Shown here piece after piece: positions 13,245 through 14,093 of a stretch of DNA of 14,093 nucleotides. How positions within the stretch are numbered: the first letter of the stretch is position 1; every line of letters starts with the position of its first letter. Both the position numbers and the translations under genes were made by a program. The stretch is from the NCBI GenBank assembly GCA_049292975.1, contig JBATRZ010000018.1:1-14093 (forward strand), written 5' to 3'. The notes beneath the pieces are model-generated. The model saw only the letters and a program-made list of their open reading frames with translations. It had not been told where the DNA came from and searched no databases. This stretch comes from JBGSWE01 sp049292975 (GTDB taxonomy: Bacteria > Patescibacteriota > Saccharimonadia > Saccharimonadales > JACDBH01).

Positions 13245-14093
13245 TAGCGTGTCAGCTTTTGCTGGAAGGCCTGTTTGGTGTCCTGGCTGTTCGGCCAGGC
13301 TACAAAATAACGCCTCAGCTGGAAGTTAATAGATAACAGTACGGCGATAATAACCAAGCACAAGCCTGCGTAACGGGCTATCGGATTACGCGGAAAAACC
13401 CGGTACCACTGATCCAGCAATTCCTGCAGGCCAAAGCCGGTGGTGATGAACAGGAATGGCAATAACAGCACAATAAACAGCAAGTTACCCGTAAGGCCGG
13501 TTAGCAGGAACGTGATAGCGAAGATGCCAAGGATAGTCCAAAACCTGTCGAGCTTCCGGCGCTTCACCAGCGTCCAGCAACCAAATAAGAATAGCACGGT
13601 GGAGAATACATCTAAGACCGGTTGCCTGCCAAGCCAGATGACCGGATTCTTAGGTGACATTATGAACAGGCTAGCAGCGGCCCGGGCTATATCCTTAATC
13701 ATCTCCAGCGGTGCCTGCAAGGCAGGCGGCACCCCTAAGTAATCGCGCCATAACTGGGGCTCGCGTATAAGGCTGATGATTAGCGGTGCGGCCAGCAAGC
13801 TTAGAATAGCCGGACATATGATAATAATTGCAGGTGCCAAGCTCTCAAATGAACGTTTGCTTTTAGCGAATTGCCAAATAGCGCCGATAGCAATAAAGAT
13901 TATCATGCCGGGTACATACAAGCTCAGGCCGATGACGGCACTGGCAAGGATCCATGCAAACCCGGAACGGCCATGGAAACGTACCAAATAGCCGGCTGCT
14001 ACGATAGCCAGCAACGATAACAACATGACATTAGGCGTAGCCAAACGCGTTACCGTTAGCAGCAGGCTGGAAGCCGCAAACATCGCAGTTGTA
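13244..14093 (-). CDS. Polytopic membrane protein, GT39/PMT-like, partial (5' end beyond the window)
   Basis: C-terminal 282 codons or so of an integral membrane protein. An ATG occurs at 14083, but the frame continues without a stop to the window edge (codons for TTA before it), and the text SLLLTVTRLATPNVMLLSLL looks like the middle of a dolichyl-phosphate-mannose or ArnT-like glycosyltransferase, where R-x-A-T-P-D/N-V is a recurring element. So I read it as truncated, with the catalytic N-terminal loop outside the window. About seven or eight hydrophobic segments alternate with basic loops (RFHGR, KSKRS, KRRKLDR). The tail after the last helix is short and polar. Role inferred: transfer of a sugar from a lipid carrier outside the membrane. 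Family assignment is tentative. Confidence 0.6.
   Translation of the reverse strand, partial: TTAMFAASSLLLTVTRLATPNVMLLSLLAIVAAGYLVRFHGRSGFAWILASAVIGLSLYVPGMIIFIAIGAIWQFAKSKRSFESLAPAIIIICPAILSLLAAPLIISLIREPQLWRDYLGVPPALQAPLEMIKDIARAAASLFIMSPKNPVIWLGRQPVLDVFSTVLFLFGCWTLVKRRKLDRFWTILGIFAITFLLTGLTGNLLFIVLLLPFLFITTGFGLQELLDQWYRVFPRNPIARYAGLCLVIIAVLLSINFQLRRYFVAWPNSQDTKQAFQQKLTR

Overview
The window looks like a chromosomal segment of a Candidatus Saccharibacteria (TM7, Patescibacteria/CPR) genome. This is inferred from recalled family resemblance, not from a search. The alpha/beta hydrolase (4940-5875), the two GT4 glycosyltransferases and the DHH phosphoesterase (motif I QADNPDADS) all read like lineage-typical Saccharibacteria proteins. 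TGA is an ordinary stop here (crtI, crtYc, the first GT4, cysS), so the UGA-to-Gly code of Gracilibacteria/Absconditabacteria is excluded. Base composition is close to balanced. No tRNA, rRNA, CRISPR array or insertion sequence was recognised.

Left third, minus strand (3991 to 1): a compact carotenoid operon in the order crtE-crtB-crtI-crtYc-crtYd. Every junction is a stop/start overlap (TAATG, TAATG, ATGA, TGATG). It encodes GGPP synthase, phytoene synthase, phytoene desaturase and the two halves of an actinobacterial-type heterodimeric lycopene cyclase. Together they would take IPP/DMAPP-derived precursors through phytoene and lycopene to a cyclised carotene, probably beta-carotene. The last gene runs off the left edge, so what follows it (for example a 15,15'-dioxygenase, a rhodopsin or a UbiA prenyltransferase) cannot be seen. 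This is the most interesting part of the window, because CPR bacteria are generally thought to lack carotenoid synthesis and rhodopsin-bearing Saccharibacteria have been proposed to take retinal from hosts. A Cu/Zn-type superoxide dismutase gene is transcribed divergently from a 91-bp shared promoter region containing overlapping palindromes.

Middle, plus strand (4835 to 9480): a 317-bp spacer with two overlapping sigma70-type promoters, one a perfect TTGACA-N17-TATAAT. It is followed by an alpha/beta hydrolase, two PimA-like GT4 glycosyltransferases, a possible 34-residue peptide and an AI-2E family (PerM-like) membrane protein. The hydrolase and glycosyltransferases probably make or modify an envelope glycolipid or polysaccharide. 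The substrate is unknown.

Right third, minus strand (14093 to 9534): the end of a polytopic membrane protein resembling GT39/PMT glycosyltransferases, closed by a terminator, then ybaB, recR, a DHH/DHHA1 phosphoesterase and cysS. These are housekeeping genes. RecR has lost three of its four zinc-finger cysteines. The spacers here are rich in structure: a perfect 15-bp hairpin over the ybaB ribosome binding site, a long imperfect inverted repeat, a 22-nt element in two direct and one inverted copy, and a 14-bp tandem repeat.
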